Shown here: piece after piece, positions 16,966 through 27,773 of the stretch | Position numbering within the stretch: the stretch's first letter is position 1 | How the letters are laid out: each line of letters starts with the position of its first letter | Origin: Arthrobacter sp. SW1 | GTDB lineage: Bacteria; Actinomycetota; Actinomycetes; Actinomycetales; Micrococcaceae | Direction of reading: 5' to 3' | NCBI RefSeq assembly: GCF_001766675.1 | Contig: NZ_MJLT01000006.1 | Coordinates: 32,477-96,476, forward strand | DNA: 64,000 nucleotides | Notes under the pieces: model-generated | Database searches by the model: none | What the model was told of the DNA's origin: nothing | What the model saw: the letters and a program-made list of their open reading frames with translations, nothing else | Made by a program: the position numbers and the translations under genes

Positions 16966-18332
16966 CGCATCACCAGCTTTCCCGTCCCCGCCCGCATTCC
17001 AGCGCGGACGAGGCGCCCCGCGAACTGGTGCTCGACGTCGGGCCGGTCGCCCACGGCGGGCATTTCGTGGCCCGCCACGAGGGCCGGGTCATCTTCGTCC
17101 GGCACGGCATCCCGGGGGAGAAAGTCAGGGTCCGCCTCACCGACGCAGGCGACGACTCCCGCTTCTGGCGCGCCGACGTCGTCGAGGTCCTGGAAGCGTC
17201 CGCGGACCGGCGGCCGCACTTCTGGCAGCAGGCGGATTCGCCGGCGGCCTGGCGCAAGGGCGGACCGCCCGTGGGCGGCGCCGAGTTCGGGCACATCAGC
17301 CTGCAGCGGCAGCGGCAGCTGAAGTCCGAGGTGCTGGCTGAACAGCTCAAGCGGCTCGCCGGCGTCGAGCTTGCCGTGGAGGTGGAGCCGGCCGGCCCTG
17401 GTGATCGCGACGGCGGCGGGCTGGCTTGGCGCACCCGCGCCGGTTTCGCTGTTACTCCGGAAGGCCGCCTGGGCATGCATGCCCACCGCTCCGACGTGGT
17501 AGTTCCGGTCCGGGAGATGCCCCTTGCCGTTCCGGCGATCAATGAGTTGAAGCTCTGGGACATCGACTTGCACGGAATTGTCCGGATCGAGGTCGCGGCC
17601 CCGGCCAACGGTTCACGTCCCCTGGTGCTGCTCGCCTTGGAGGAGGACGCCGATCCGAAGCGGCTCGGAAAGGTGCTCGCCCGGCTCCCGCATGAGGTCT
17701 CCGTGGCACGCTTCGATCCTGCGAAGGGCGATGTGCTTCAGCTGCGCGGACGCACCTGGGTCCAGGAATCCGCGGCCGGGCACGAATACCGGGTCACCGG
17801 CGAGGGCTTCTGGCAGATCCACAAGGACGCCCCGGACACGCTGGTGGGTGCCGTCAGCGCCTTCCTGCACGACGGCGGCTACCTCCTTCCGGGCTCGACG
17901 GTCGCCGACCTGTACGCCGGAGCGGGGCTGTTTACCGCGCCGCTGGCCGACGCCGTCGGCGTCACCGGATCGGTGCTGTCCGTGGAAGGCTCGCCGGGCA
18001 CCAGCCGCGACGCGCGGAAGAACCTGCACGGCGAAGGACACGTGGAAATCGTGCAGGGCAGGGTGGAGCGGGTGCTGCGGAACCGGCCGCGCCGCTTCGA
18101 CTCGCTCGTCATCGACCCGCCGCGCGCCGGCGCCGGCAAGGCTGTGGTGAAGCAACTCATGGATTCGGGACCGCGCGCCATTGCGTACGTCTCCTGCGAT
18201 CCGGCGTCGTTCGCCCGGGACCTCGGCTACTTCCGCGCCGGCGGCTGGAAGCTCGGGGGACTGCGGGCCTTCGACCTGTACCCGCACACCCACCACCTGG
18301 AAACCGTGGCATTGCTGGTGCCGGACGCGTAG
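16962..18332 (+). CDS. TrmA/RlmD-family RNA (uracil-5-)-methyltransferase-like protein
   Basis: A 456-residue class I SAM-dependent RNA methyltransferase. An N-terminal TRAM domain (about residues 18-80) precedes the catalytic part with the SAM motif VADLYAGAGLFTAPLA, DPPRAGAGK and the catalytic cysteine C412 in YVSCDP. The Cys-rich iron-sulfur motif found in RlmD/RumA enzymes is absent: the equivalent stretch around residues 85-105 has no cysteine. Target uridine is unknown. The ATG overlaps the permease stop by 4 bases, showing coupling. Confidence 0.85.
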   Translation: MTHHQLSRPRPHSSADEAPRELVLDVGPVAHGGHFVARHEGRVIFVRHGIPGEKVRVRLTDAGDDSRFWRADVVEVLEASADRRPHFWQQADSPAAWRKGGPPVGGAEFGHISLQRQRQLKSEVLAEQLKRLAGVELAVEVEPAGPGDRDGGGLAWRTRAGFAVTPEGRLGMHAHRSDVVVPVREMPLAVPAINELKLWDIDLHGIVRIEVAAPANGSRPLVLLALEEDADPKRLGKVLARLPHEVSVARFDPAKGDVLQLRGRTWVQESAAGHEYRVTGEGFWQIHKDAPDTLVGAVSAFLHDGGYLLPGSTVADLYAGAGLFTAPLADAVGVTGSVLSVEGSPGTSRDARKNLHGEGHVEIVQGRVERVLRNRPRRFDSLVIDPPRAGAGKAVVKQLMDSGPRAIAYVSCDPASFARDLGYFRAGGWKLGGLRAFDLYPHTHHLETVALLVPDA

Positions 18333-18369
18333 GCGACATTACGATGGGGCCATAGTCGTCCCATGTCGC
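18333..18369 (+). terminator. Hairpin terminator after the methyltransferase gene
   Basis: GCGACAT (18333-18339) pairs with ATGTCGC (18363-18369), with inner ACGA/TCGT pairing. It starts at the base after the stop codon. There is no T tract, as is common in high-GC actinobacteria. Confidence 0.5.
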
Positions 18370-18408
18370 GTCCTTGGCCATGGCAGGCCTCGATGCCCGG
18401 CGCTTGAA

Positions 18409-18427
18409 TTAGGTTTGCCTAACTAGA
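18409..18427 (+). promoter_or_regulatory. DtxR/IdeR-like iron box overlapping the aconitase promoter
   Basis: TTAGGTTTGCCTAACTAGA matches the classic 19-base DtxR/IdeR operator at 15 positions by my count, including all of TTAGGTT and GCCTAAC. It lies about 50-70 bases before the acn ATG and includes TAGGTT (18410-18415), a plausible -10 hexamer. A bound Fe2+-regulator would then cover the promoter core. The match is visible; regulation is inferred. Confidence 0.5.
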
Positions 18428-18479
18428 TAGCGCTGACCCGCGCGACAAAGATGAAAGCTGTTGCGAGAGGAGTCCTGCC

Positions 18480-21290
<2,811 letters not shown>

Positions 21291-21303
21291 CAGGCAGAAG
21301 CAC

Positions 21304-21353
21304 GACGACGGCGGCCCCGGCTGGTCATCTGACCGGCCGGGGCCGCCGTCGTC
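21304..21353 (+). terminator. Strong GC-rich terminator after aconitase
   Basis: A 23-base arm at 21304-21326 pairs with 21331-21353 around the 4-base loop ATCT, with a single G-U wobble. It starts 13 bases after the acn stop. No poly-T follows. Confidence 0.75.
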
Positions 21354-21399
21354 CGCGTTGTAAAGTTAACAGGCACGTCAATCACCTAAGGAGGGGCCG

Positions 21400-23373
21400 T
21401 TGGGACTCTTGGAGACAATCCGGACTCCGCAGGACCTGGCCACGCTGGGCAGCACCGAACTCGAACAGCTCGCGGGGGAGATCAGGTCCTTCCTGATCAC
21501 CAACGTCGCCCAGACCGGCGGCCACCTCGGCCCCAACCTCGGCGTGGTGGAACTGACCATGGCGATCCACCGGATCTTCGAGTCCCCGCGTGACAGCATC
21601 GTCTTCGACACCGGGCACCAGTCCTACGTGCACAAGCTCCTCACCGGACGCCAGGACTTCAGCACGCTCCGCCAGCAGGGCGGCCTGTCCGGCTACCCGG
21701 ACCGCGGTGAATCCGAGCACGACATCGTTGAGAGCTCGCACGCGTCCTCCTCGCTGTCCTGGGCGGACGGCATCTCCCGCGCCCGCCAGCTGACCGGAGA
21801 CGGCGACCGCTACGTCGTGGCCGTCGTCGGCGACGGCGCGCTGACCGGCGGCATGGCCTGGGAAGCCATCAACAACATCGCCGCGGACAAGCGCCGCCGC
21901 GTGGTGATCGTGGTCAACGACAACGGCCGGTCCTACGCCCCCACCGTGGGCGGCCTGGCCGACTATCTGGCGTCCCTGCGCCCCACCATCGACTCCTTCC
22001 GCGCCGCACCCGCCTATGAAGGTGCGCTGGAATGGTGGAAGAAGCGCCTGCAGAACGGCGGCCCGCTGGGCCAGTTCACGTACAAGAGCCTGCACGCCAT
22101 GAAGAAGGGCGTGAAGGACTGGTGGGCGCCGCAGGGCATGTTCGAAGACCTCGGCATGAAGTACATCGGCCCGGTGGACGGACACAACCTCCAGGCCCTC
22201 GAGAACGCTCTGACCACGGCCCGCAACTATGGCGGGCCGGTGATCGTGCACGCCATGACGGAGAAGGGCCACGGCTACGCGCCGGCCCGGGCCAATGAGG
22301 ACGACCAGTTCCACGCCGTCGGCGTCATCGACCCCGAAACGGGCGAGCCCACGGCCGCAGCCGGAGCCCAGTCCTGGACGTCCGTGTTCGCCGAGGAAAT
22401 CGCGGACATCGCGGACGAACGCGAAGACATCGTCGGGATCACCGGCGCCATGCTCATTCCGGTGGGCCTGCACAAGTTTGCCGCCCGGCACCCGGAGCGC
22501 GTGTTCGACGTCGGAATCGCCGAACAGCACGCCCTCACCTCCGCGGCGGGCATGGCGTTCGGCGGCCTCCACCCGGTGGTCGCCGTCTACGCGACCTTCC
22601 TCAACCGCGCCTTCGACCAGCTCCTCATGGACGTGGCCCTGCACAAGGCCGGGGTCACCGTGGTCCTGGACCGGGCCGGCGTCACCGGCCCGGACGGCGC
22701 GAGCCACCACGGCATGTGGGACATGGCGATGGTGCAGATCGTGCCCGGGCTGCACCTGGCCGCACCGCGCGATGCCACCCGCCTGCGCGAAGAACTGCGC
22801 GAGGCCGTGGCCATCGACGACGCCCCGAGCGTGGTGCGATTCTCCCGCGGCAGCGTGGGCAACGAGGTCGAGGCCATTGAACGCCTGGCGGACGGCGTGG
22901 ATGTGCTGGCCCGACGCCCCGAAGGTTCCACCGAAAACGACGTGCTGATCGTGAGCGTCGGCGCCATGTCCGAGCTCGCCCTCGACGTCGCCGCACGCCT
23001 GGGCGACCAAGGCATCAGTTCCACGGTGGTGGACCCCCGCTGGGTGCTGCCCGTGCGGAAGTCCATCATCGCCCTCGCGGCCCGGCACCGCCTGGTGATC
23101 TGCATCGAGGACGGCGTGCGCGCAGGCGGCGTCGGCTCCCGGATCCGCCAGGAAATGCGCGCGGCCGGCGTGGACACCGCACTGAACGAGGTAGGCCTGC
23201 CCGTCGAGTTCCTGGCGCACGGCACCCGCAGCCAGGTGTTGGAACGCGTAGGCCTGACGGCCCGCCAGATCACCCACGACGTCGTGGCCCAGGTGCTCGG
23301 CACGAAGGTCCCGTTCGCGCGGCCGCTTCCGGGCCAGGAACATCCGAGCACCGGCAGCATTCCCACCCTGTGA
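21400..23373 (+). CDS. dxs: 1-deoxy-D-xylulose-5-phosphate synthase
   Basis: The 657-residue thiamine-diphosphate enzyme that condenses pyruvate and glyceraldehyde-3-phosphate, the first step of the MEP isoprenoid pathway. Key elements are the catalytic His in [10 protein letters not shown] (about 68-77), the ThDP motif starting [13 protein letters not shown] with downstream NDN, EKGHGY and the transketolase-type segment VGIAEQHA. The TTG at 21400 is chosen because AAGGAGGGG sits just upstream and the next in-frame start would truncate the domain. It overlaps the DUF402 gene by a base (TGATG) and leads a four-gene set. Confidence 0.95.
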   Translation: MGLLETIRTPQDLATLGSTELEQLAGEIRSFLITNVAQTGGHLGPNLGVVELTMAIHRIFESPRDSIVFDTGHQSYVHKLLTGRQDFSTLRQQGGLSGYPDRGESEHDIVESSHASSSLSWADGISRARQLTGDGDRYVVAVVGDGALTGGMAWEAINNIAADKRRRVVIVVNDNGRSYAPTVGGLADYLASLRPTIDSFRAAPAYEGALEWWKKRLQNGGPLGQFTYKSLHAMKKGVKDWWAPQGMFEDLGMKYIGPVDGHNLQALENALTTARNYGGPVIVHAMTEKGHGYAPARANEDDQFHAVGVIDPETGEPTAAAGAQSWTSVFAEEIADIADEREDIVGITGAMLIPVGLHKFAARHPERVFDVGIAEQHALTSAAGMAFGGLHPVVAVYATFLNRAFDQLLMDVALHKAGVTVVLDRAGVTGPDGASHHGMWDMAMVQIVPGLHLAAPRDATRLREELREAVAIDDAPSVVRFSRGSVGNEVEAIERLADGVDVLARRPEGSTENDVLIVSVGAMSELALDVAARLGDQGISSTVVDPRWVLPVRKSIIALAARHRLVICIEDGVRAGGVGSRIRQEMRAAGVDTALNEVGLPVEFLAHGTRSQVLERVGLTARQITHDVVAQVLGTKVPFARPLPGQEHPSTGSIPTL

Positions 23374-23954
23374 TGGCCGCCAACGTTCAGGGTGATCGGG
23401 CTCCCGAAGGCCTCCAGCCCGGCGACCTGGTGGTGGCCCGCAACCGCAAATGGGACGGCACTGCGCATTGGGTGGTGCCGGGCCGCTACCTCGGCGAAGA
23501 CATCCATGGCTGGTGGATCTTCCAGGGCCGGAACGAGTTCTGTTCCCGCCCCGGCGCGGCCTTCTACACCGCGTCCGACGCCGTGCTGCTGATCCCGCGC
23601 AGCGGCGACTGGGTGGCCACCTTCTACGACGACAGCTACCCGGGCGATTTCCGGATCTACATCGACCTGGCCCTTGACCACGGCTGGAACTACCTGCGCG
23701 AAGGCGTGGCCGAGTTTCACATGGTCGACATGGACCTGGACGTCATCCGTTCCACGACGCGCGGTGTGTTCATCGACGACGAAGACGAGTTCGAGGAACA
23801 CCGGGCGGCCATGGCCTACCCGGACCACGTGGTGTCCGGGATCCGCGCGGAAGCGGAGCGCCTGCGCCGGGCCGTACTCACACAACAGGAACCATTCGAC
23901 GGAACGGGACCGGCCGGCACATGTGCGGCATGGTTCGGAAAAGGACGGGCATGA
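23373..23954 (+). CDS. DUF402 family protein (possible nucleotide phosphatase)
   Basis: A 193-residue DUF402 domain protein. Characterised family members, Streptomyces FomD and the staphylococcal Ntdp phosphatase, hydrolyse nucleotide phosphoanhydrides. The acidic metal-binding style is visible: FRIYIDLALDHG, EFHMVDMDLDV and FIDDEDEFEEH between about residues 90 and 145. Substrate is unknown. The ATG overlaps the dxs stop by one base; a GTG one codon earlier is possible. Its own stop overlaps the next start in ATGA. A phosphatase acting on isoprenoid or nucleotide intermediates is an inference from position only. Confidence 0.8.
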   Translation: MAANVQGDRAPEGLQPGDLVVARNRKWDGTAHWVVPGRYLGEDIHGWWIFQGRNEFCSRPGAAFYTASDAVLLIPRSGDWVATFYDDSYPGDFRIYIDLALDHGWNYLREGVAEFHMVDMDLDVIRSTTRGVFIDDEDEFEEHRAAMAYPDHVVSGIRAEAERLRRAVLTQQEPFDGTGPAGTCAAWFGKGRA

Positions 23955-24511
23955 GCGGGATCATCCGCAGCTACAAGCGCGACGACGACGGCGTACTGCT
24001 GTTCCGCGAGGCGTGGTACGACGAGGACTACGGCCAATTCGTCATCAACCACGGCACCGTGGGCCACCAGAGCAGCACCGACGCCACCGACGTCGAGGAC
24101 GAGGACTCCGCTGAGGGGCTGCTGGCGGCCTTCGCCGCGCAGTGCGAGGAAGACGGCTATGCCGAGCTTCCCGAGAACGAGCAGTTCCATGTGGTGGCCC
24201 AGTTTGCGCTGAAGAGCAAGGACGGCACCGAGCGGGACCGGTACCTGGAACGCAAGGCAAGCGCGGCCCTGCGCAGCGCCTTGGCCTGGCGGGGCCTGGG
24301 GACGGTGGAACGCTCCGAAATCGGCAACTCGCGGCTGAACATCTTCTGCCTCTGCCCGGACGTGAACAAAGCCGTCAACGCCATCAAGGTCTGCATCCGC
24401 GGCGAAGACCTGGACTTCACCAAGCTCAGCATCGCCGCCGCGCCGTACAGCGATCCCACGGCATTCAAGGTCAAGCACTCGCCCAAAAACGCCACGGGCT
24501 TTACCCTCTAA
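23951..24511 (+). CDS. Uncharacterised protein behind dxs
   Basis: A 186-residue soluble protein I do not recognise. The N-terminal part (SYKRDDDGVLLFREAWYDED) is followed by an acidic segment VEDEDSAEGLL, then a mixed alpha/beta region ending in FKVKHSPKNATGF. Cysteines occur singly in the middle (QCEED, CLCP, VCIRG). There is no signal peptide, membrane segment or known catalytic motif. The ATG overlaps the DUF402 stop by 4 bases, so it is expressed together with DUF402 and probably dxs. Confidence 0.75.
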   Translation: MSGIIRSYKRDDDGVLLFREAWYDEDYGQFVINHGTVGHQSSTDATDVEDEDSAEGLLAAFAAQCEEDGYAELPENEQFHVVAQFALKSKDGTERDRYLERKASAALRSALAWRGLGTVERSEIGNSRLNIFCLCPDVNKAVNAIKVCIRGEDLDFTKLSIAAAPYSDPTAFKVKHSPKNATGFTL

Positions 24512-24545
24512 GGAACACGAGCACCCGCGTGGAAAGGGAAACCTG

Positions 24546-24761
24546 GTGACCTCCAAACGGAACTGGCCCGGCCATACCCCCTTGCCGAAAGGACTTGCCG
24601 TCCCCGCCCGGCGGGCCCTGGCGCACGAAGGCCTGGAAACCCTGGAACAGCTCGCCGAGTTCGGCGAAGAACGCGTGGCGGGCCTGCATGGCATGGGGCC
24701 CAAGGCCATGGCCCAGCTGCAGGACGCCATGGAGGAAGCCGGAATCAGCTTCGGCGGCTGA
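24546..24761 (+). CDS. Small helix-hairpin-helix (RpoA-CTD-like) protein
   Basis: A 71-residue protein whose second half, LEQLAEFGEERVAGLHGMGPKAMAQLQ in segments, has the helix-hairpin-helix pattern of RNA polymerase alpha C-terminal-domain-like proteins: an N-terminal LPxGLAxPARRAL helix, then a hairpin G-M-G-P. Such domains bind DNA without sequence specificity. It starts with GTG after GGAAAGGGAAA. It lies 34 bases after the unknown gene and ends the dxs cluster before a weak hairpin. Confidence 0.75.
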   Translation: MTSKRNWPGHTPLPKGLAVPARRALAHEGLETLEQLAEFGEERVAGLHGMGPKAMAQLQDAMEEAGISFGG

Positions 24762-24781
24762 GGACGGCCGAAGCCAAGCCC

Positions 24782-24808
24782 CTGGCGCCCGGAACCGGGG
24801 CGCGCCAG
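24782..24808 (+). terminator. Hairpin between the dxs cluster and the aldo/keto reductase gene
   Basis: CTGGCGC (24782-24788) pairs with GCGCCAG (24802-24808), with inner CCGG/CCGG pairing. It lies 20 bases after the small HhH gene and directly before the next promoter's -10 element. Confidence 0.45.
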
Positions 24809-24816
24809 CCGCGTTA

Positions 24817-24822
24817 TAGGCT
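24817..24822 (+). promoter_or_regulatory. -10 element, predicted leaderless start
   Basis: TAGGCT is followed by GGCTCC and the ATG at 24829, exactly the leaderless spacing. No ribosome site lies upstream of this ATG. Confidence 0.55.
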
Positions 24823-24828
24823 GGCTCC

Positions 24829-25806
24829 ATGACTGAATACCGCCGTCTTGGAAACTCCGGATTGACCGTCTCGGTGGTCGGCCTCGGCTGTAACAACCTG
24901 GGCCGGGCCAACACCGCCACCGAATCGCAGAAGGGCACGGACGCCGTCGTCCACGCGGCCCTGGACGCCGGGGTGACGCTCTTCGACGTCGCGGATATCT
25001 ACGGCAAGGAACCCGGGCTCAGCGAAACGATGCTCGGCAAGGCGCTCAAGGGCCGCCGGGACGACGCCGTGGTGGCCACCAAGTTCGGCATGGGCATGAA
25101 GGGTGCCAACGGCAAGGATTTCGGCGCCCGGGGTTCCCGCCGCTACATCATCCAGTCCGTGGAAGCCTCGCTGCGCCGCCTGGGCACCGACTGGATCGAC
25201 CTGTACCAGTACCACACCCCGGACCAGCTGACCCCCATCGAAGAAACCCTCGCCGCCCTGGACGAGCTGGTGCGCAGCGGCAAGGTCCGCTACATCGGCC
25301 ACTCCAACCGCTCCGGCTGGCAGATCGCCGAGGCCGAATACGTGGCCCGGATGAGCGGGGGCGCCCGCTTCATTTCCACCCAGAACCACTACAACCTGCT
25401 GGACCGCCGCGCCGAACTCGAAGTAGTCCCCGCCGCGCAGCAGTTCGGCCTGGGCGTGCTTCCGTACTTCCCGCTCGCCAATGGCCTGCTCACCGGAAAG
25501 TACGCTCCGGGCCAGGCGCCCAAGGGCTCCCGCCTCAGCCACACCCGCACCCACATGGTGCACGACGCCGACTGGGAACAGCTGGGCCGGTTCAGCCGGT
25601 TCGCCAAGGAACGCGGACTGAACGAGCTGCAGCTGGCCTTCTCCTGGCTCGCCGCGCAGCCGGCCGTCAGTAGCGTCATTGCCGGCGCCACCCGTCCGGA
25701 ACAGATCGTGGAAAATGCCTCCGCGGTCCGCTGGGTTCCCACCGAGGCGGAACGCGCCGAAATGGATGAGATCTTCCCGCCGGAACCGAAGGTGGCCCTG
25801 TTCTGA
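24829..25806 (+). CDS. Aldo/keto reductase
   Basis: A 325-residue NADPH-dependent oxidoreductase of the (beta/alpha)8 aldo/keto reductase superfamily. Visible are the start YRRLGNSGLTVSVVGLGC, the catalytic Asp-Tyr region LFDVADIYG (about residues 46-54), a Lys in VVATKFG and the cofactor-binding end SSVIAGATRPEQI. It resembles the YghZ/KvbetaI-like group, and its physiological substrate is unknown. Its stop overlaps the nucleoside hydrolase ATG by one base (TGATG), so the two are probably co-translated. Confidence 0.9.
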   Translation: MTEYRRLGNSGLTVSVVGLGCNNLGRANTATESQKGTDAVVHAALDAGVTLFDVADIYGKEPGLSETMLGKALKGRRDDAVVATKFGMGMKGANGKDFGARGSRRYIIQSVEASLRRLGTDWIDLYQYHTPDQLTPIEETLAALDELVRSGKVRYIGHSNRSGWQIAEAEYVARMSGGARFISTQNHYNLLDRRAELEVVPAAQQFGLGVLPYFPLANGLLTGKYAPGQAPKGSRLSHTRTHMVHDADWEQLGRFSRFAKERGLNELQLAFSWLAAQPAVSSVIAGATRPEQIVENASAVRWVPTEAERAEMDEIFPPEPKVALF

Positions 25807-26858
25807 TGCCGGAACCGGTCAGCCTGCTGCTGGACTGCGATACCGGGATCGACGACGCCCTCGCGTTGGCGTACCTCTGCAGCCAGCCGCATGTGGAGCT
25901 GGTCGCTGTCAGCAGCACCCCAGGGAATGTGGACGTGGAGCAGGTGGCGCGCAACAACCTGGCCCTGCTCGAACTGTGCGGCCGGCCGGACGTTCCCGTC
26001 GCCATCGGGGCGCGGACGCCCCTGCGGATCCCGCTGGTCACCACGCCGGAAACCCACGGACCGCAAGGCATCGGCTACGCCGAGCTGCCGGAACCGCGGA
26101 GCAACGTGCAGCCGCGGGACGCCGTCGAGCTCTGGATCGAAGCCGCACGGGCGCGGCCGGGGGAGCTGACCGCGCTCCTGACGGCACCGCTGACCACCTT
26201 CGCCCTTGCGCTGCGCGCCGAGCCGCGGCTGCCGGAGTTGCTGCGCGGCGTCGTGATCATGGGCGGCAGCTACTACTACCAGGGCAACACCACGCCCACC
26301 GCGGAATGGAACACGCACGTGGATCCGCATGCCGCCGCGGAGGTGTTTGCCGCGTATTCCGGGATGCCCGAGGAGCGGTTGCCCGTGGTGTGCGCGCTGG
26401 AAACCACCGAGCGGATCGAGATGCGCCCGGACCACCTGGAAGCACTTGCCCGGGAGGCCGGCTGCGCGGAGCCGGAACTGGTGCTTCCCGGCCAGCCCGA
26501 AGGGCAACGCAGTACCGCATCCAACGTTCTGATACGGCACCTCAGCGACATGCTGCGCTTCTACTTTGAATTTCACCGCGCCTACGACCAGGGCTACATC
26601 GCGCATGTGCACGACTACTTCGCAGCAGCCGTTGCGGCGGGAACCGCCCGTTACGGCACCCGGACCGGAACGGTCCACGTGGAAACCGAAGCGCCGAAGC
26701 TGATCGGCACCACCGTGGCCGACTACCGCGGACTGTGGGGCGAGGCGCCGAACGCGAGGATCGTCTCGGAGAACCACCCGGAGGAGGCCTTCGCGGAGCT
26801 GATCCGGTCCGTGGGAAGGCTGGCCCGGCAGCTGGGGCAGTTGGGGGCGGGGCGATAG
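25806..26858 (+). CDS. Nucleoside hydrolase (IunH family)
   Basis: A 350-residue nucleoside hydrolase, cleaving the N-glycosidic bond of a nucleoside to ribose and base. The calcium-binding signature is LDCDTGIDDALAL with D10, D12, D16 and D17. Ribose-contacting elements follow: EWNTHVDPHAAAEVF near residues 162-176, and a C-terminal HVHDYFAAAVA with the acidic and histidine residues of the active site. Base preference cannot be deduced. A complete ECF transporter lies 78 bases downstream, so its substrate may arrive through that transporter, or the hydrolase may release a transported base or ribose. Confidence 0.9.
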   Translation: MPEPVSLLLDCDTGIDDALALAYLCSQPHVELVAVSSTPGNVDVEQVARNNLALLELCGRPDVPVAIGARTPLRIPLVTTPETHGPQGIGYAELPEPRSNVQPRDAVELWIEAARARPGELTALLTAPLTTFALALRAEPRLPELLRGVVIMGGSYYYQGNTTPTAEWNTHVDPHAAAEVFAAYSGMPEERLPVVCALETTERIEMRPDHLEALAREAGCAEPELVLPGQPEGQRSTASNVLIRHLSDMLRFYFEFHRAYDQGYIAHVHDYFAAAVAAGTARYGTRTGTVHVETEAPKLIGTTVADYRGLWGEAPNARIVSENHPEEAFAELIRSVGRLARQLGQLGAGR

Positions 26859-26874
26859 GACCAGGGCGATAGGA
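26850..26874 (+). repeat. Short tandem duplication at the nucleoside hydrolase stop
   Basis: GGGCGATAGGA occurs at 26850-26860 and again at 26864-26874, a 14-base period. The first copy contains the TAG stop of the nucleoside hydrolase gene. It looks like a recent slippage duplication with no obvious role. Confidence 0.6.
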
Positions 26875-26936
26875 TAAGTGCTGCGCCGAGGTGACATAGG
26901 CGGAACGCGTGCCCAGCCACAATCCAAGGATCTTCC

Positions 26937-27773
26937 ATGACCTCCCCGTCACCGCAGCAGTCCTCCCTCCTCCTCCCTGACGCCCCGAAGCGCCGCAGGC
27001 TCCTCGAATTCCTGGGCGCCGCCTCGATCATCGCCACCTACGTGGTGCTGGTGCTCACCCAGCCCGCTGACATCGCCGCTGGCCCGGGAAGCCTGGCGGC
27101 CCTCGCGGCCATGGGCGGTTTCCTGCTGGGTGCTGTGCTGCTGGTTGTCGCGGTCCTGCCCACCCTGCCAACCTCCACGGTGGTGCTCATCCCGATCGCC
27201 ATGGTGCTCAACATTGTCCTGGGCCAGTTCGTGGGCAGCACCCTGGTGCCGTTCTACCTGGACGCCATCGGCACCGTGCTGGTCGCGGTCCTCGCCGGGC
27301 CCGCTGCCGGCGCCGCGACGGGCGCGCTGAGCTCGCTCGTGTGGTCCTTGTTCAACCCCACCGTCCTGCCGTTCGCCGCCGGTGCCGCGCTGATCGGCTG
27401 GCTGGCCGGCGTCGCCGCCCGTGCCGGGGTGTTCCGCCGCTTCTACCTCGTCCCGTTTGCGGGCTTCCTCGCCGGCATCCTGGGCGGCGTTGTCTCCGCC
27501 CCGATCGCCGCCTTCGTCTTCGGCGGAACGTCCGGCCTGGCCACCGGGGCCATCGTGTCAGCGTTCCGCGCCATGGGTGACTCGCTGCTGGCCGCCATCA
27601 CCAAGCAGGCCCTCATCTCCGACCCCGCGGACAAAGCCATCGTCTTCACCGTTGCCGCCCTGCTGGTCTACGCCCTGCCGCGCCGCACCTCCTTCCAGTT
27701 CCCCTTCGTCCGCCGCCACCGGGTGCTTGCGGGCAAGGGCGCCGCGGACGGGGCGCCGGCACCGAAGGCATGA
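26937..27773 (+). CDS. ECF transporter substrate-binding (S) component
   Basis: A 278-residue integral membrane S component of an energy-coupling factor importer. About six hydrophobic segments run from residue 22 to about 240; the segment YLDAIGTVLVAVLAGPAAGA with SSLVWSLFNP is typical of S components. The N-terminus is cytoplasmic and basic (KRRRLLE). Substrate is not identifiable; the neighbouring nucleoside hydrolase suggests a nucleoside, base or ribose-like compound. AAGGA precedes the ATG. The stop overlaps the EcfT start (ATGA), and all three transporter genes are coupled this way. Confidence 0.85.
   Translation: MTSPSPQQSSLLLPDAPKRRRLLEFLGAASIIATYVVLVLTQPADIAAGPGSLAALAAMGGFLLGAVLLVVAVLPTLPTSTVVLIPIAMVLNIVLGQFVGSTLVPFYLDAIGTVLVAVLAGPAAGAATGALSSLVWSLFNPTVLPFAAGAALIGWLAGVAARAGVFRRFYLVPFAGFLAGILGGVVSAPIAAFVFGGTSGLATGAIVSAFRAMGDSLLAAITKQALISDPADKAIVFTVAALLVYALPRRTSFQFPFVRRHRVLAGKGAADGAPAPKA

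Noticed and set aside
26875..26936. Possible riboswitch upstream of the ECF S component
   Set aside because: The gap is only 78 bases in total and contains a short slippage repeat; no thiamine, cobalamin or other known aptamer sequence is visible.
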